From positions 1 through 47,506 of the forward strand of contig CAJQNO010000055.1 of NCBI GenBank assembly GCA_905479745.1: a stretch of DNA of 47,506 nt, read 5' to 3'. This DNA comes from an uncultured Flavobacteriaceae bacterium (GTDB taxonomy: Bacteria > Bacteroidota > Bacteroidia > Flavobacteriales > Flavobacteriaceae). Shown one piece after another: positions 8,554 through 16,661 of this stretch (its first letter is position 1; each line of letters opens with the position of its first letter). The notes under the pieces were generated by a model. That model searched no databases and was not told the origin of the DNA. It saw only the letters and a list, made by a program, of their open reading frames with translations. Made by a program: the position numbers and the translations under genes.

Positions 8554-10968
8554 ATGAACACAAATCCACAAACAGATAAAAACCTTTCTTTCGACGACTT
8601 TAAAGCCGAAGTCCTTAACGATTATAAGATCGCTGTTACCAGCAGGGAGTGTAGTTTGTTAGGGCGACGTGAAGTGCTAACAGGAAAGGCGAAATTTGGG
8701 ATTTTTGGCGATGGCAAAGAAGTACCTCAGCTAGCCTGGGCAAAGGCATTTAAGAATGGCGACTGGCGGAGTGGGTACTACCGCGACCAAACCTTTATGA
8801 TGGCCATAGGCGAATTAACTATCGAGCAGTTCTTCGCCGGACTATATGCGCACACCGATATAGATGCCGACCCAATGAGTGCCGGCCGGCAAATGGGAGG
8901 GCATTTTGCTACTCACAGCCTGAATGAGGATGGCAGTTGGAAAAATCTAACAGAGCAAAAGAACAGTAGTGCCGATATCTCCCCTACTGCTGGTCAAATG
9001 CCACGACTACTCGGTTTGGCACAAGCTTCGAAGATCTTCAGAAATGTAAAAGAGGTAAAAGGCCTTACACAGTTCTCCATCAATGGAAATGAAGTTGCCT
9101 GGGGAACGATTGGGAATGCAAGTACAAGTGAAGGGTTATTCTGGGAAACCATCAATGCTGCCGGAGTACTTCAGGTGCCCATGGTTATAAGTATATGGGA
9201 CGACGAATACGGTATTTCGGTACACGCGAAACACCAGACCACCAAAGAGAATATCTCCGAGATACTAAAAGGATTCCAGCGAACCGACACCGAAAATGGT
9301 TATGAGATACTTAGGGTAAACGGCTGGGATTATGCGGCACTTATAGATGTTTATCAAAAAGCCGGCGTTATCGCTAGAGACGAACATGTCCCTGTACTTA
9401 TCCATGTCCAGGAATTAACGCAACCACAAGGTCATTCAACCAGTGGGTCTCACGAACGATACAAAAGTGAAGAACGTTTGCAATGGGAGCGGGAATTCGA
9501 CTGTAACGTGAAGATGCGGGAGTGGATGATCGACAATGATATGGCTACGGAAGAAGAATTAGCAGCCATAGAAAAAGATATTAAGAAAGAAGTAAGGGAC
9601 GGTAAAAAAGCAGCCTGGCAGGCCTTTATTGCGCCTCAGCAGAAAGAGCAGCAGGAAGCTATTACCCTTATAGGGAATCTTGCTGAAAGTTCTTCGAACA
9701 AGAATTTCATTGAAAAAATAAAGAATGATCTTGCTTCAGAGAAAGAACCTTTACGCCGCGATATCATCGCTGCTGCCCGTAAGGCGCTTCGTTATGTGAT
9801 TTCCGAAGAATCCCCGGAAAGAAGACAATTAGAAGACTGGGTAGATAACTATTTCGAGATCATCCAGCCTAAATACGCTTCTCATTTGTATTCGGAAGCA
9901 GAAAATAAAGCAACAAATATTTCAGAAATAAAACCCACTTATTCCAAAAATGCTGAAGAAGTAGACGGACGTGTGGTACTAAGAGATAATTTCGATCGTA
10001 TTTTCAATAATATTCCAGAAGCTATAGTGTTTGGTGAAGACAGTGGTAAAATTGGGGATGTAAACCAGGGACTCGAAGGGCTGCAGGAAAAACATGGCCA
10101 ATTCCGTATTGCCGATACAGGTATACGGGAGGCGACCATCCTGGGCCAGGGAATTGGTTTGGCTATGCGTGGGCTGCGTCCTATTGCAGAGATCCAGTAT
10201 CTGGACTATATTCTTTATTGCCTGCAGATCATGAGTGATGATCTTGCAACGGTTAGATACCGAACTCTTGGAAAGCAAAAAGCTCCGCTTATTGTAAGAA
10301 CACGCGGGCATCGCCTGGAAGGGATCTGGCACTCCGGATCGCAGATGGGGGGGCTTATACATTTACTTAGAGGATTGTACCTACTGGTACCCCGAAATAT
10401 GACCAAGGCCGCCGGTTTTTACAATACCTTGCTGGAAAGTGACGAACCAGCGGTGATCGTGGAATGCCTTAATGGGTATCGCCTAAAAGAAAAGATGCCG
10501 AATAACCTCGGGCAATTCAGGACTCCTATTGGAGTTGTGGAAACTGTAAAAGAAGGAACCGATATCACGCTGGTATCTTATGGAAGTACCTTGCGAATTG
10601 TAGAATTAGCCGCTAAAGAACTACAGCAGGTTGGTATCGATGCCGAGATCATTGATGTGCAGAGCCTGCTTCCTCTCGATCTAAATCACGATATCGTTAA
10701 GAGTCTTGGTAAGACCAATCGCCTTTTAGTGATCGATGAGGACGTACCTGGAGGAGCTTCGGCTTATATACTACAACATATCCTGGATGAGCAGAACGGT
10801 TACAGGCATTTGGATAGTAAGCCGCAAACCCTTACGGCAAAACCTCATCGCCCCGCCTATGGTACCGACGGTGATTATTTTTCGAAACCTTCAGCAGAGG
10901 ATATTTTTGAAAAGGTGTATGCCATTATGCATGAAGCAAATCCTTCCGATTATCCTCGATTGCGATAA
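8554..10968 (+). CDS. Fused alpha/beta E1 component of a 2-oxoacid (branched-chain type) dehydrogenase, thiamine diphosphate-dependent
   Basis: This 804-residue protein joins an E1-alpha-like half (about 1-400) to an E1-beta-like half (about 470-804). The alpha half holds the thiamine-diphosphate region: IGNASTSEG at about 186-194, then WDDEYGIS starting at 215, where canonical enzymes have GDG and NN; Asn188 and Asp216/217 replace the usual metal ligands. As I recall, this swap is typical of the Bacteroidota fused family. TQPQGHSTSGSHERYK matches the E1 phosphorylation-loop region. The beta half carries GEDSGKIGDVNQG, DTGIREATILGQGIG and DEDVPGGASAY. It would decarboxylate a 2-oxoacid and acylate a lipoyl E2, which is not encoded nearby. 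It is monocistronic by spacing. Confidence 0.9.
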   Translation: MNTNPQTDKNLSFDDFKAEVLNDYKIAVTSRECSLLGRREVLTGKAKFGIFGDGKEVPQLAWAKAFKNGDWRSGYYRDQTFMMAIGELTIEQFFAGLYAHTDIDADPMSAGRQMGGHFATHSLNEDGSWKNLTEQKNSSADISPTAGQMPRLLGLAQASKIFRNVKEVKGLTQFSINGNEVAWGTIGNASTSEGLFWETINAAGVLQVPMVISIWDDEYGISVHAKHQTTKENISEILKGFQRTDTENGYEILRVNGWDYAALIDVYQKAGVIARDEHVPVLIHVQELTQPQGHSTSGSHERYKSEERLQWEREFDCNVKMREWMIDNDMATEEELAAIEKDIKKEVRDGKKAAWQAFIAPQQKEQQEAITLIGNLAESSSNKNFIEKIKNDLASEKEPLRRDIIAAARKALRYVISEESPERRQLEDWVDNYFEIIQPKYASHLYSEAENKATNISEIKPTYSKNAEEVDGRVVLRDNFDRIFNNIPEAIVFGEDSGKIGDVNQGLEGLQEKHGQFRIADTGIREATILGQGIGLAMRGLRPIAEIQYLDYILYCLQIMSDDLATVRYRTLGKQKAPLIVRTRGHRLEGIWHSGSQMGGLIHLLRGLYLLVPRNMTKAAGFYNTLLESDEPAVIVECLNGYRLKEKMPNNLGQFRTPIGVVETVKEGTDITLVSYGSTLRIVELAAKELQQVGIDAEIIDVQSLLPLDLNHDIVKSLGKTNRLLVIDEDVPGGASAYILQHILDEQNGYRHLDSKPQTLTAKPHRPAYGTDGDYFSKPSAEDIFEKVYAIMHEANPSDYPRLR

Positions 10969-11016
10969 AAATTCAGAAAAAACAATGAGAAAATTTCTTT
11001 TGTTCAGAAATTATTA

Positions 11017-11024
11017 GATATTTG
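11017..11024 (+). promoter_or_regulatory. Possible -7 element for the asnB leader transcript
   Basis: GATATTTG differs from TAnnTTTG only at the first base. It lies 26 bases before the leader ATG and would start transcription near 11030, so that the leader ORF and the terminator are both in the mRNA. No well-spaced -33 TTG is visible. Confidence 0.35.
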
Positions 11025-11050
11025 ATGAACCAAAAGACAATCACAAGCTG

Positions 11051-11095
11051 ATGTTACTTAATAACAACAATAATAATAACAATAGAATGCCGTAG
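11051..11095 (+). CDS. Asn-rich leader peptide of asnB (putative attenuator peptide)
   Basis: The frame ATG ... TAG encodes 14 residues, MLLNNNNNNNNRMP, with eight consecutive Asn codons (11060-11083). The eight codons are a mixture of five AAT and three AAC: they vary only at the synonymous third position, as expected if Asn decoding is what is selected rather than a pure trinucleotide repeat. The peptide ends 23 bases before an intrinsic terminator, and the next gene is asparagine synthetase. This is the architecture of classical amino-acid attenuators: scarcity of charged Asn-tRNA would stall the ribosome on the Asn run and alter folding so that RNA polymerase reads through. The antiterminator pairing is not convincingly identified. 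There is no Shine-Dalgarno sequence, which is normal for this phylum. Confidence 0.8.
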   Translation: MLLNNNNNNNNRMP

Positions 11096-11118
11096 CAAAA
11101 GCTTGTCGCGATATAACG

Positions 11119-11151
11119 CCCGTCAGGTTTTTGAATCTGACGGGTTTTTTT
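11119..11151 (+). terminator. Intrinsic terminator/attenuator in the asnB leader
   Basis: CCCGTCAG (11119-11126) pairs perfectly with CTGACGGG (11137-11144) around a ten-base loop, and seven T residues follow. It lies between the Asn leader ORF and asnB, 73 bases before the asnB ATG. ACAAGCT (11043-11049) and AGCTTGT (11100-11106) are a perfect 7-bp pair enclosing the leader ORF, and could form an upstream hairpin. A weaker, wobble-rich pairing of 11100-11108 with 11138-11146 could compete with the terminator. Confidence 0.85.
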
Positions 11152-11224
11152 GTGTTTACGATCAATAGTTTGAACTTAATTATAAGTTGCTTATTAACCA
11201 TAAATAAAATTAATTCGATCAACC

Positions 11225-12889
11225 ATGTGTGGAATTGTATGTGCCTTCGACCTCAAGCAACCTTCGGAAGAGTTGCGACCTCAATTATTAACCATGGCGA
11301 AATGTATTCGCCACCGCGGACCCGACTGGAGTGGAATTTACGATCATGATAAAGCGATATTAGCGCATGAGCGTCTGGCTATAGTAGACCCAACCTCGGG
11401 AAAACAACCCCTGTTTTCAGAAGACAAAAAATTAATCCTGGCGGCTAATGGGGAGATCTACAATCATCGTGAACTACGGAAACCTTATGAAGGCAACTAC
11501 AATTTCCAAACTCAGTCAGACTGCGAAGTGATCCTCGCACTATATAAAGATAAAGGAGAAAAATTCCTGGACGACCTTAATGGTATCTTCGGATTTGCCC
11601 TGTACGACGCAGAAAACGATGCTTATTTAATAGCACGAGACCACATGGGAATTATACCGCTTTACATGGGCTGGGATAAACACGGTACCTTTTATGTTGC
11701 TTCCGAATTAAAGGCGCTTGAAGGTGTTTGTACCAAAATAGAATTGTTCCCCCCGGGGCATTATCTGTACAGTAAGGATGGCGAGTTAAAAAGATGGTAT
11801 AGTCGCGATTGGATGGATTATGAAAATGTAAAAGATAACGAGTCTTCTATAGACGAATTACGCGCGGCGCTCGATGCTGCAGTTCACAGACAATTAATGA
11901 GTGATGTGCCGTATGGTGTGTTATTGTCAGGAGGATTGGACTCCTCTGTTACTTCTGCCCTGGCTAAAAAATACGCCGATAAGCGCATCGAGACCGACGA
12001 TACTGCCCAAGCCTGGTGGCCTCAATTGCACTCCTTTGCAACTGGTCTTGAAGGATCACCAGACCTCGCTGCTGCACGAGTTGTGGCAGACTACCTTGGG
12101 ACCGTGCATCACGAGGTAAAATTCACCATTCAGGAAGGCATAGACGCCATACGTGATGTGATCTATCACCTGGAAACGTACGATATAACTACGGTGCGGG
12201 CATCTACCCCCATGTACTTAATGGCCAGAGCGATAAAAGCAATGGGGATTAAAATGGTACTTAGTGGAGAAGGTAGTGATGAGATCTTTGGAGGCTATCT
12301 ATATTTCCATAAGGCTCCCAATGCCGAAGAATTTCACAAAGAAACGGTTCGTAAACTCGATAAGCTACATCAGTACGATTGTTTACGGGCTAACAAATCA
12401 CTGGCAGCCTGGGGAATAGAAGGCCGGGTACCGTTCCTCGATAAAGAGTTTATGGATGTAGCAATGAGGCTTAATCCGAAAGACAAAATGATCACAGAAG
12501 GCCGAATGGAAAAATGGGTGCTGCGAAAAGCTTTCGAAGATATGTTACCGGAGAGTGTTGCCTGGAGGCAGAAAGAACAATTTAGTGATGGTGTGGGATA
12601 CAGCTGGATAGACACTCTTAAAGAAATGGTGAATGCCGAAATTACGGATGAGCAGATGAAAAATGCGCATCACCGCTTCCCTATTCAAACACCAACCAGT
12701 AAAGAAGAATTCTATTATCGTACTATATTCGAAGAACATTTCCCAAGTGACACCGCAGCCTTAAGCGTACCTTCTGTGCCCTCTGTAGCCTGTAGTAGTC
12801 CGGTAGCGTTAGAATGGGATGAAAGTTTTAAGAATATGAACGATCCCTCGGGCCGTGCTGTGAAGAATGTTCATGACGAGGCGTATTAA
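11225..12889 (+). CDS. asnB: Asparagine synthetase B (glutamine-hydrolysing)
   Basis: The enzyme makes asparagine from aspartate, ATP and glutamine. It has 554 residues, the usual length for the bacterial AsnB group. Cys2 of the N-terminal MCGIVC is the glutaminase nucleophile after Met removal; RHRGPDWSG and the NGEIYNH motif belong to the class II glutaminase domain. The ATP-pyrophosphatase loop SGGLDSS is at residues 235-241, and the synthetase domain continues to GRVPFLDKEFMD and the C-terminal region. The sequence is complete with no frameshift. Its leader holds an Asn-codon-rich peptide and a terminator, so transcription is probably controlled by Asn-tRNA charging. The next gene is convergent, so asnB appears monocistronic. 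Confidence 0.98.
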   Translation: MCGIVCAFDLKQPSEELRPQLLTMAKCIRHRGPDWSGIYDHDKAILAHERLAIVDPTSGKQPLFSEDKKLILAANGEIYNHRELRKPYEGNYNFQTQSDCEVILALYKDKGEKFLDDLNGIFGFALYDAENDAYLIARDHMGIIPLYMGWDKHGTFYVASELKALEGVCTKIELFPPGHYLYSKDGELKRWYSRDWMDYENVKDNESSIDELRAALDAAVHRQLMSDVPYGVLLSGGLDSSVTSALAKKYADKRIETDDTAQAWWPQLHSFATGLEGSPDLAAARVVADYLGTVHHEVKFTIQEGIDAIRDVIYHLETYDITTVRASTPMYLMARAIKAMGIKMVLSGEGSDEIFGGYLYFHKAPNAEEFHKETVRKLDKLHQYDCLRANKSLAAWGIEGRVPFLDKEFMDVAMRLNPKDKMITEGRMEKWVLRKAFEDMLPESVAWRQKEQFSDGVGYSWIDTLKEMVNAEITDEQMKNAHHRFPIQTPTSKEEFYYRTIFEEHFPSDTAALSVPSVPSVACSSPVALEWDESFKNMNDPSGRAVKNVHDEAY

Positions 12890-12919
12890 TGTAATCGGGT
12901 TTATGGATTTATATTGGGG

Positions 12920-13366
12920 TTAACCGAACTTCTTCTGCAAATAGTTTTTAAGTCGGTCCTTAATAAAAAAGTTCCAGCCATCAATACAGCTTTGTCTTTT
13001 AAATTCCGGGACATCCCGCGGGAAGTCTTTTACCACTATGTTGGTAAGCCTAAGTTTTACCGCATCTCCATTGTCTAATATTTCGAAGCTAACCTTCCCC
13101 TCGCCAGGATATTCGGTGTAGGTCCAGTGATAGGTTATTAGCTGTCGGGGGACCAATTTGGTGACATTCCAAATATGCGTGAAGGTGCGACTTTCAGAAT
13201 GCACAGGAAACTGTGTATTAAATCCCACCTTGGGTTCGAAAGCAGGAATATTATCAAAATACCATTCGATCATCTTATCATGAACGGTTATTGCCTCCCA
13301 AACCTGCTGCCTGGTACCGGATAGTTGAGTTTCTACTACAATTGGCGGATCTGTTGTTTTCATCAT
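12920..13366 (-). CDS. SRPBCC (AHSA1/START-like) domain protein
   Basis: This 148-residue protein has the form of a single SRPBCC/AHSA1 domain: an N-terminal strand (PPIVVETQLSGTRQQVWEAIT), a DKMIEWYF segment, a central GFNTQF...WTYTEYPGEGKVSFEI beta sheet and a long C-terminal helix (CIDGWNFFIKDRLKNYL). Such domains bind hydrophobic ligands in a deep cavity, or act as Aha1-like cofactors; the ligand cannot be predicted. The first of two tandem ATG codons is taken as start. It is convergent with asnB, with no strong terminator between them. Confidence 0.85.
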   Translation of the reverse strand: MMKTTDPPIVVETQLSGTRQQVWEAITVHDKMIEWYFDNIPAFEPKVGFNTQFPVHSESRTFTHIWNVTKLVPRQLITYHWTYTEYPGEGKVSFEILDNGDAVKLRLTNIVVKDFPRDVPEFKRQSCIDGWNFFIKDRLKNYLQKKFG

Positions 13367-13496
13367 GTACAGGTTTTAATCCTCCGGAAGTTACATATAA
13401 ATGCAGAAAAAAATAAACGCGGGAACTTCGCCTTAAATTAATCAGTTATATAAAACTTAGCCTGCTCAAGATAAAATTGGAATACCCTTGCCGCCG

Positions 13497-13925
13497 CTAA
13501 TACATATATAAGATCTGTGCATCAGAATTAGCGATATTGAGGAAGATCTCATTGGTTTCCGGAAGCTGTAACTGGGTAAGGTCGAAAGTAATTTCTCTGG
13601 TAAACACTGCCAGGCAGGCCTCATTATTGAGAAGTGAAACCCGTAATAACCTGATAGGAGGCGAGGCTTCCAATACAACTCCTTTATCGATAAGTTCTAC
13701 CACCCAGCTTTCCCCGGAACAACCGCTGGCCGAAAATTTTACCCGTAGGCAATCTTCCTCTATACTCATCTCGATAATGGTAAGCGGTGCATTTGGACCA
13801 TTCTCAAATTGTTCCGCGCTTATAATAGTTGCCTGATCGCAATCACTGACCGAAGAATCATCATCATTTTTTTTACATGAGAGAAAAAGAATAGTTAGAA
13901 TGAGAAAGAAGTACTTAAGGTGCAT
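13497..13925 (-). CDS. Small lipoprotein of unknown function
   Basis: A 142-residue protein begins with MHLKYFFLILTILFLSCKK, a lipoprotein signal with lipobox LFLSC, followed by an acidic/Ser linker (NDDDSSVSD). The mature part has three Cys residues beyond the lipid-bearing one and looks beta-rich; no domain is recognised. The frame extends nine codons upstream, but the ATG at 13925 places the lipobox at the normal distance. It lies downstream of menB on the same strand, separated by 128 bases. Surface or periplasmic location is inferred from the lipobox and the acidic +2 region. Confidence 0.75.
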   Translation of the reverse strand: MHLKYFFLILTILFLSCKKNDDDSSVSDCDQATIISAEQFENGPNAPLTIIEMSIEEDCLRVKFSASGCSGESWVVELIDKGVVLEASPPIRLLRVSLLNNEACLAVFTREITFDLTQLQLPETNEIFLNIANSDAQILYMY

Positions 13926-14053
13926 AAGTTTTCGATTACTCCCGTTCCGCATAAACTGAACAGTAGATTAGGCTTCTAATCAACGGAAATTTAAAGCTGT
14001 TTATTGCTGAAGATCTGATGAGATCAAAAGTTGGATAGCGCAGTAAGTGCTTT

Positions 14054-14893
14054 CTAAGGCAGCCACTTTTTCTCGAAGTTGGGCTTTCTTTTTTCAAGAA
14101 AAGCGTCCCTTCCTTCCTTGGCTTCGTCTGTCATATAAGCAAGTCTGGTGGCCTCACCTGCAAAAACCTGCTGCCCCACCATACCATCGTCTGTAAGATT
14201 CATGGCAAATTTCAGCATTTTTATCGATGTTGGTGATTTTGCCAGGACCTCCTGTGCCCATTCGAAGGCCGTAGATTCCAGTTTGTCGTGCGGAATTACA
14301 GCATTTACCATACCCATTTCATATGCTTCCCGCGCCGAATAATTCCTTCCCAGGAAAAAGATCTCCCTGGCCTTTTTCTGCCCAACCATCTTAGCCAGAT
14401 AAGCACTGCCATAGCCACCGTCAAAACTGGTTACATCGGCATCGGTTTGTTTAAAGATAGCATGCTCTTCACTGGCGAGGGTGATATCGCACACCACATG
14501 AAGGCTATGTCCTCCTCCTACCGCCCATCCGGGAACTACAGCTATAACGGCTTTGGGCATAAATCTAATGAGTCGTTGCACTTCCAGGATGTTAAGCCGG
14601 TGGTACCCATCTTCTCCCACATACCCCTGATGACCACGTACAGATTGGTCTCCCCCACTGCAAAAACTGTAAACTCCGTCTTTGGGCGAAGGCCCTTCAG
14701 CAGAAAGCAGCACCACACCAATACTGGTATCCTCCTGGGCATCGTGAAAGGCATCAAGCAACTCTGAAGTGGTCTTTGGCCGGAACGCATTCCTAACTTC
14801 GGGTCTGTTAAACGCTATCCGGGCGACCCCGTCGCACTTTTTATACGTGATATCGGTATATTCTTTGGCCGTTTTCCAGTTCGGTGTGCTCAT
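14054..14893 (-). CDS. menB: 1,4-dihydroxy-2-naphthoyl-CoA synthase (MenB)
   Basis: MenB closes the second ring of the naphthoquinone nucleus from o-succinylbenzoyl-CoA in menaquinone synthesis. The 279-residue protein carries the crotonase-fold signatures of MenB: NRPEVRNAFRP, FCSGGDQSVRG, PGWAVGGGHSLHVVCDLT-like (here CDITLAS), and DADVTSFDGGYGSAYLAK, which contains the conserved MenB active-site Ser/Asp region. The ATG at 14893 is chosen over one 18 bases upstream because a perfect -7 box overlaps the upstream ATG. menD, menF and a thioesterase lie 7-10 kb away on the same strand, so the pathway genes are near each other but interrupted. Confidence 0.97.
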   Translation of the reverse strand: MSTPNWKTAKEYTDITYKKCDGVARIAFNRPEVRNAFRPKTTSELLDAFHDAQEDTSIGVVLLSAEGPSPKDGVYSFCSGGDQSVRGHQGYVGEDGYHRLNILEVQRLIRFMPKAVIAVVPGWAVGGGHSLHVVCDITLASEEHAIFKQTDADVTSFDGGYGSAYLAKMVGQKKAREIFFLGRNYSAREAYEMGMVNAVIPHDKLESTAFEWAQEVLAKSPTSIKMLKFAMNLTDDGMVGQQVFAGEATRLAYMTDEAKEGRDAFLEKRKPNFEKKWLP

Positions 14894-14908
14894 ATTTTTT
14901 ATTTTTAC

Positions 14909-14916
14909 CAAAGATA
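14909..14916 (-). promoter_or_regulatory. Perfect -7 element for menB
   Basis: On the minus strand TATCTTTG matches TAnnTTTG and ends 15 bases before the menB ATG at 14893. It overlaps an upstream in-frame ATG, which argues against that codon as the start. No well-spaced -33 element is evident. Confidence 0.55.
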
Positions 14917-14996
14917 AAATTAATTCTCTTTAATTGTCTTTAGACAAGGTCTCTACTTTTTATCAAAGAACCCTGTAACAACTAAAATATTAAACC

Positions 14997-16115
14997 ATGC
15001 GATACCTAATTTTTTTCTTCGGAATCTTATTCACAATAAATGCCCATGCGCAGCAGCCGTATAAGTTTACAACCGAAATTGACCTGGAGACCACGCCTGT
15101 CATCAGCCAGGGGCGCACCGGTACCTGCTGGAGTTTTTCCAGTACGTCTTTTTTAGAATCGGAGATCATCAGGCTTACAGGGAAGGAGATCGATCTTTCC
15201 GAAATGTATACCGTGCGAAACACCTACCCGAAAAAAGCCGAGAATTATGTGATGCGACAAGGAAAAGCGCAATTTAGTGAAGGTGGGCTGGCTCACGATG
15301 TGATGAACTCTGTGAGGGATTACGGACTCGTCCCGCAATCGGCTTACAGTGGGATATTTAAAGGTGAGACCGGGCATAATCATGCCGAAATGGCCGCTGT
15401 CTTAACGGCCATGGTAGAAACCTATGTGGACAACCCCGGCAGAAAACTCAGCAAGAAGTGGGACGATGCCATAGAAGCGGTACTGGATGTTTATATGGGG
15501 CAAAATCCAAATATTTTCACTTACGAAGGAAAACAGTACTCACCCATGTCGTTTCTTGAAATGACTAAGATTGTACCCGAGGATTATATAACTATAACGT
15601 CATTTACTCACGCTCCGTTCTATTCAGAATTTATTTTGAACATTCCCGACAACTGGAGTTATGGAAGTATGTATAACGTACCTCTGGACGAGATGATCGC
15701 AACCCTGGATAATGCTCTTAAGAATGGTTTCACTGTCGAACTGGACTGTGATGTAAGCGAACGTACCTTTTCATCTAAGGACGGGGTAGCTGTAATTCCG
15801 AAGGATGCCGATAATAATGTAAAAGCCTTACAGGGAGTGTATCCTGAAATGAGTATTAGTCAGGAATATCGCCAGGATGAATTTGAGAATTTCACAACAA
15901 CCGACGATCATTTAATGCATATTACAGGGATACTGCGCGATCAAAACGGAACCAAGTACTATAAGGTGAAGAACAGCTGGGGAACCGATGAGAGCAGAAA
16001 TGCCAATGGTGGCTACGTTTATTTTAGTGAAGCCTATATGAAACTTAAAGCCATTAGCATTACAATTCATAAGGATGCCATACCACAGACCACAGCGAAA
16101 AAGTTAAATTTATAA
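14997..16115 (+). CDS. Exported C1-family cysteine peptidase (bleomycin hydrolase/PepC-like)
   Basis: The 372-residue protein has a signal peptide (cut near NAHA-QQ, residue 18), unlike the cytoplasmic PepC. The papain-like active site is complete: Gln38 and Cys44 in SQGRTGTCWSFSS, His305 in DDHLMHITGI, and Asn326 in KVKNSWGT. Length and the helical insert after the Cys motif resemble bleomycin hydrolases (aminopeptidase C). The C-terminus is TAKKLNL rather than the short self-processing tail of classical PepC, so exo- or endopeptidase behaviour is open. It is divergent from menB and begins a run of three genes for exported proteins on the plus strand. Confidence 0.92.
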   Translation: MRYLIFFFGILFTINAHAQQPYKFTTEIDLETTPVISQGRTGTCWSFSSTSFLESEIIRLTGKEIDLSEMYTVRNTYPKKAENYVMRQGKAQFSEGGLAHDVMNSVRDYGLVPQSAYSGIFKGETGHNHAEMAAVLTAMVETYVDNPGRKLSKKWDDAIEAVLDVYMGQNPNIFTYEGKQYSPMSFLEMTKIVPEDYITITSFTHAPFYSEFILNIPDNWSYGSMYNVPLDEMIATLDNALKNGFTVELDCDVSERTFSSKDGVAVIPKDADNNVKALQGVYPEMSISQEYRQDEFENFTTTDDHLMHITGILRDQNGTKYYKVKNSWGTDESRNANGGYVYFSEAYMKLKAISITIHKDAIPQTTAKKLNL

Positions 16116-16134
16116 CTTTCGGAATCATTTTTGA

Positions 16135-16142
16135 TATATTTG
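16135..16142 (+). promoter_or_regulatory. Perfect -7 element before the 147-residue exported protein gene
   Basis: TATATTTG matches TAnnTTTG and ends six bases before the ATG at 16149. Its position after the peptidase stop codon suggests that the small gene has its own near-leaderless transcript. Confidence 0.45.
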
Positions 16143-16148
16143 GAATCG

Positions 16149-16592
16149 ATGAAAACCTGGTATATCATACTTTTTTGTCTTCCGATTTCGCTGATGAGTC
16201 AGAACGATTTCAGCACGCGATATTTTACCATCAATTCCAATTCATTACCGCAGTTGGAAGAATTGACCATTTATAGTTTTAAGGCAGAAGCATCTTTTAA
16301 GAAGATCGGTTTGAACGATTTTCAGATGAACGTGGATAATTACCGTGCCAATGTGGATATGGTTAGCGCTATCCAAACCGAACAAGCATACGTTCCGGCC
16401 AATGTAAATGTAAAGGAAATCCAGTCTGAATTCTATGGTTTTGGCGGCAGTTCCAACTATTTATCCGATGGCAAAACCCGGGTCACTAATTCGGTCTATA
16501 AAGAAATGCGAGGCCTCGACCTTATGGATCCCTGCCCGCCTTTTGGTATTTGTGCGCGTTGCGCGCCATACAGAGTTGGCAGAGGATTTTAA
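16149..16592 (+). CDS. Unknown exported protein, Cys-containing C-terminus
   Basis: The protein has 147 residues and a signal peptide (MKTWYIILFCLPISLMSQ). The mature part is polar, with no recognised domain; it ends in a Cys/Pro-rich segment, LMDPCPPFGICARCAPYRVG, with three closely spaced cysteines that could form disulfides or hold a metal. The frame is open six codons upstream to a TTG, but the ATG at 16149 starts the signal peptide and follows a -7 box. It sits between the cysteine peptidase and the TPR gene; a functional link among these three exported proteins is only suggested by order. Confidence 0.75.
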   Translation: MKTWYIILFCLPISLMSQNDFSTRYFTINSNSLPQLEELTIYSFKAEASFKKIGLNDFQMNVDNYRANVDMVSAIQTEQAYVPANVNVKEIQSEFYGFGGSSNYLSDGKTRVTNSVYKEMRGLDLMDPCPPFGICARCAPYRVGRGF

Positions 16593-16661
16593 ATTAAACA
16601 AGCGTACGTACAGCAATTATAAAGTAGGTAACGCAATTATCATTAATAGAAACGCACACCT

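Noticed and set aside
12890-12919. A possible bidirectional terminator between asnB and the SRPBCC gene.
   Set aside because: Only a four-base TCGG/CCGA pairing with a long loop and no T-run is available.
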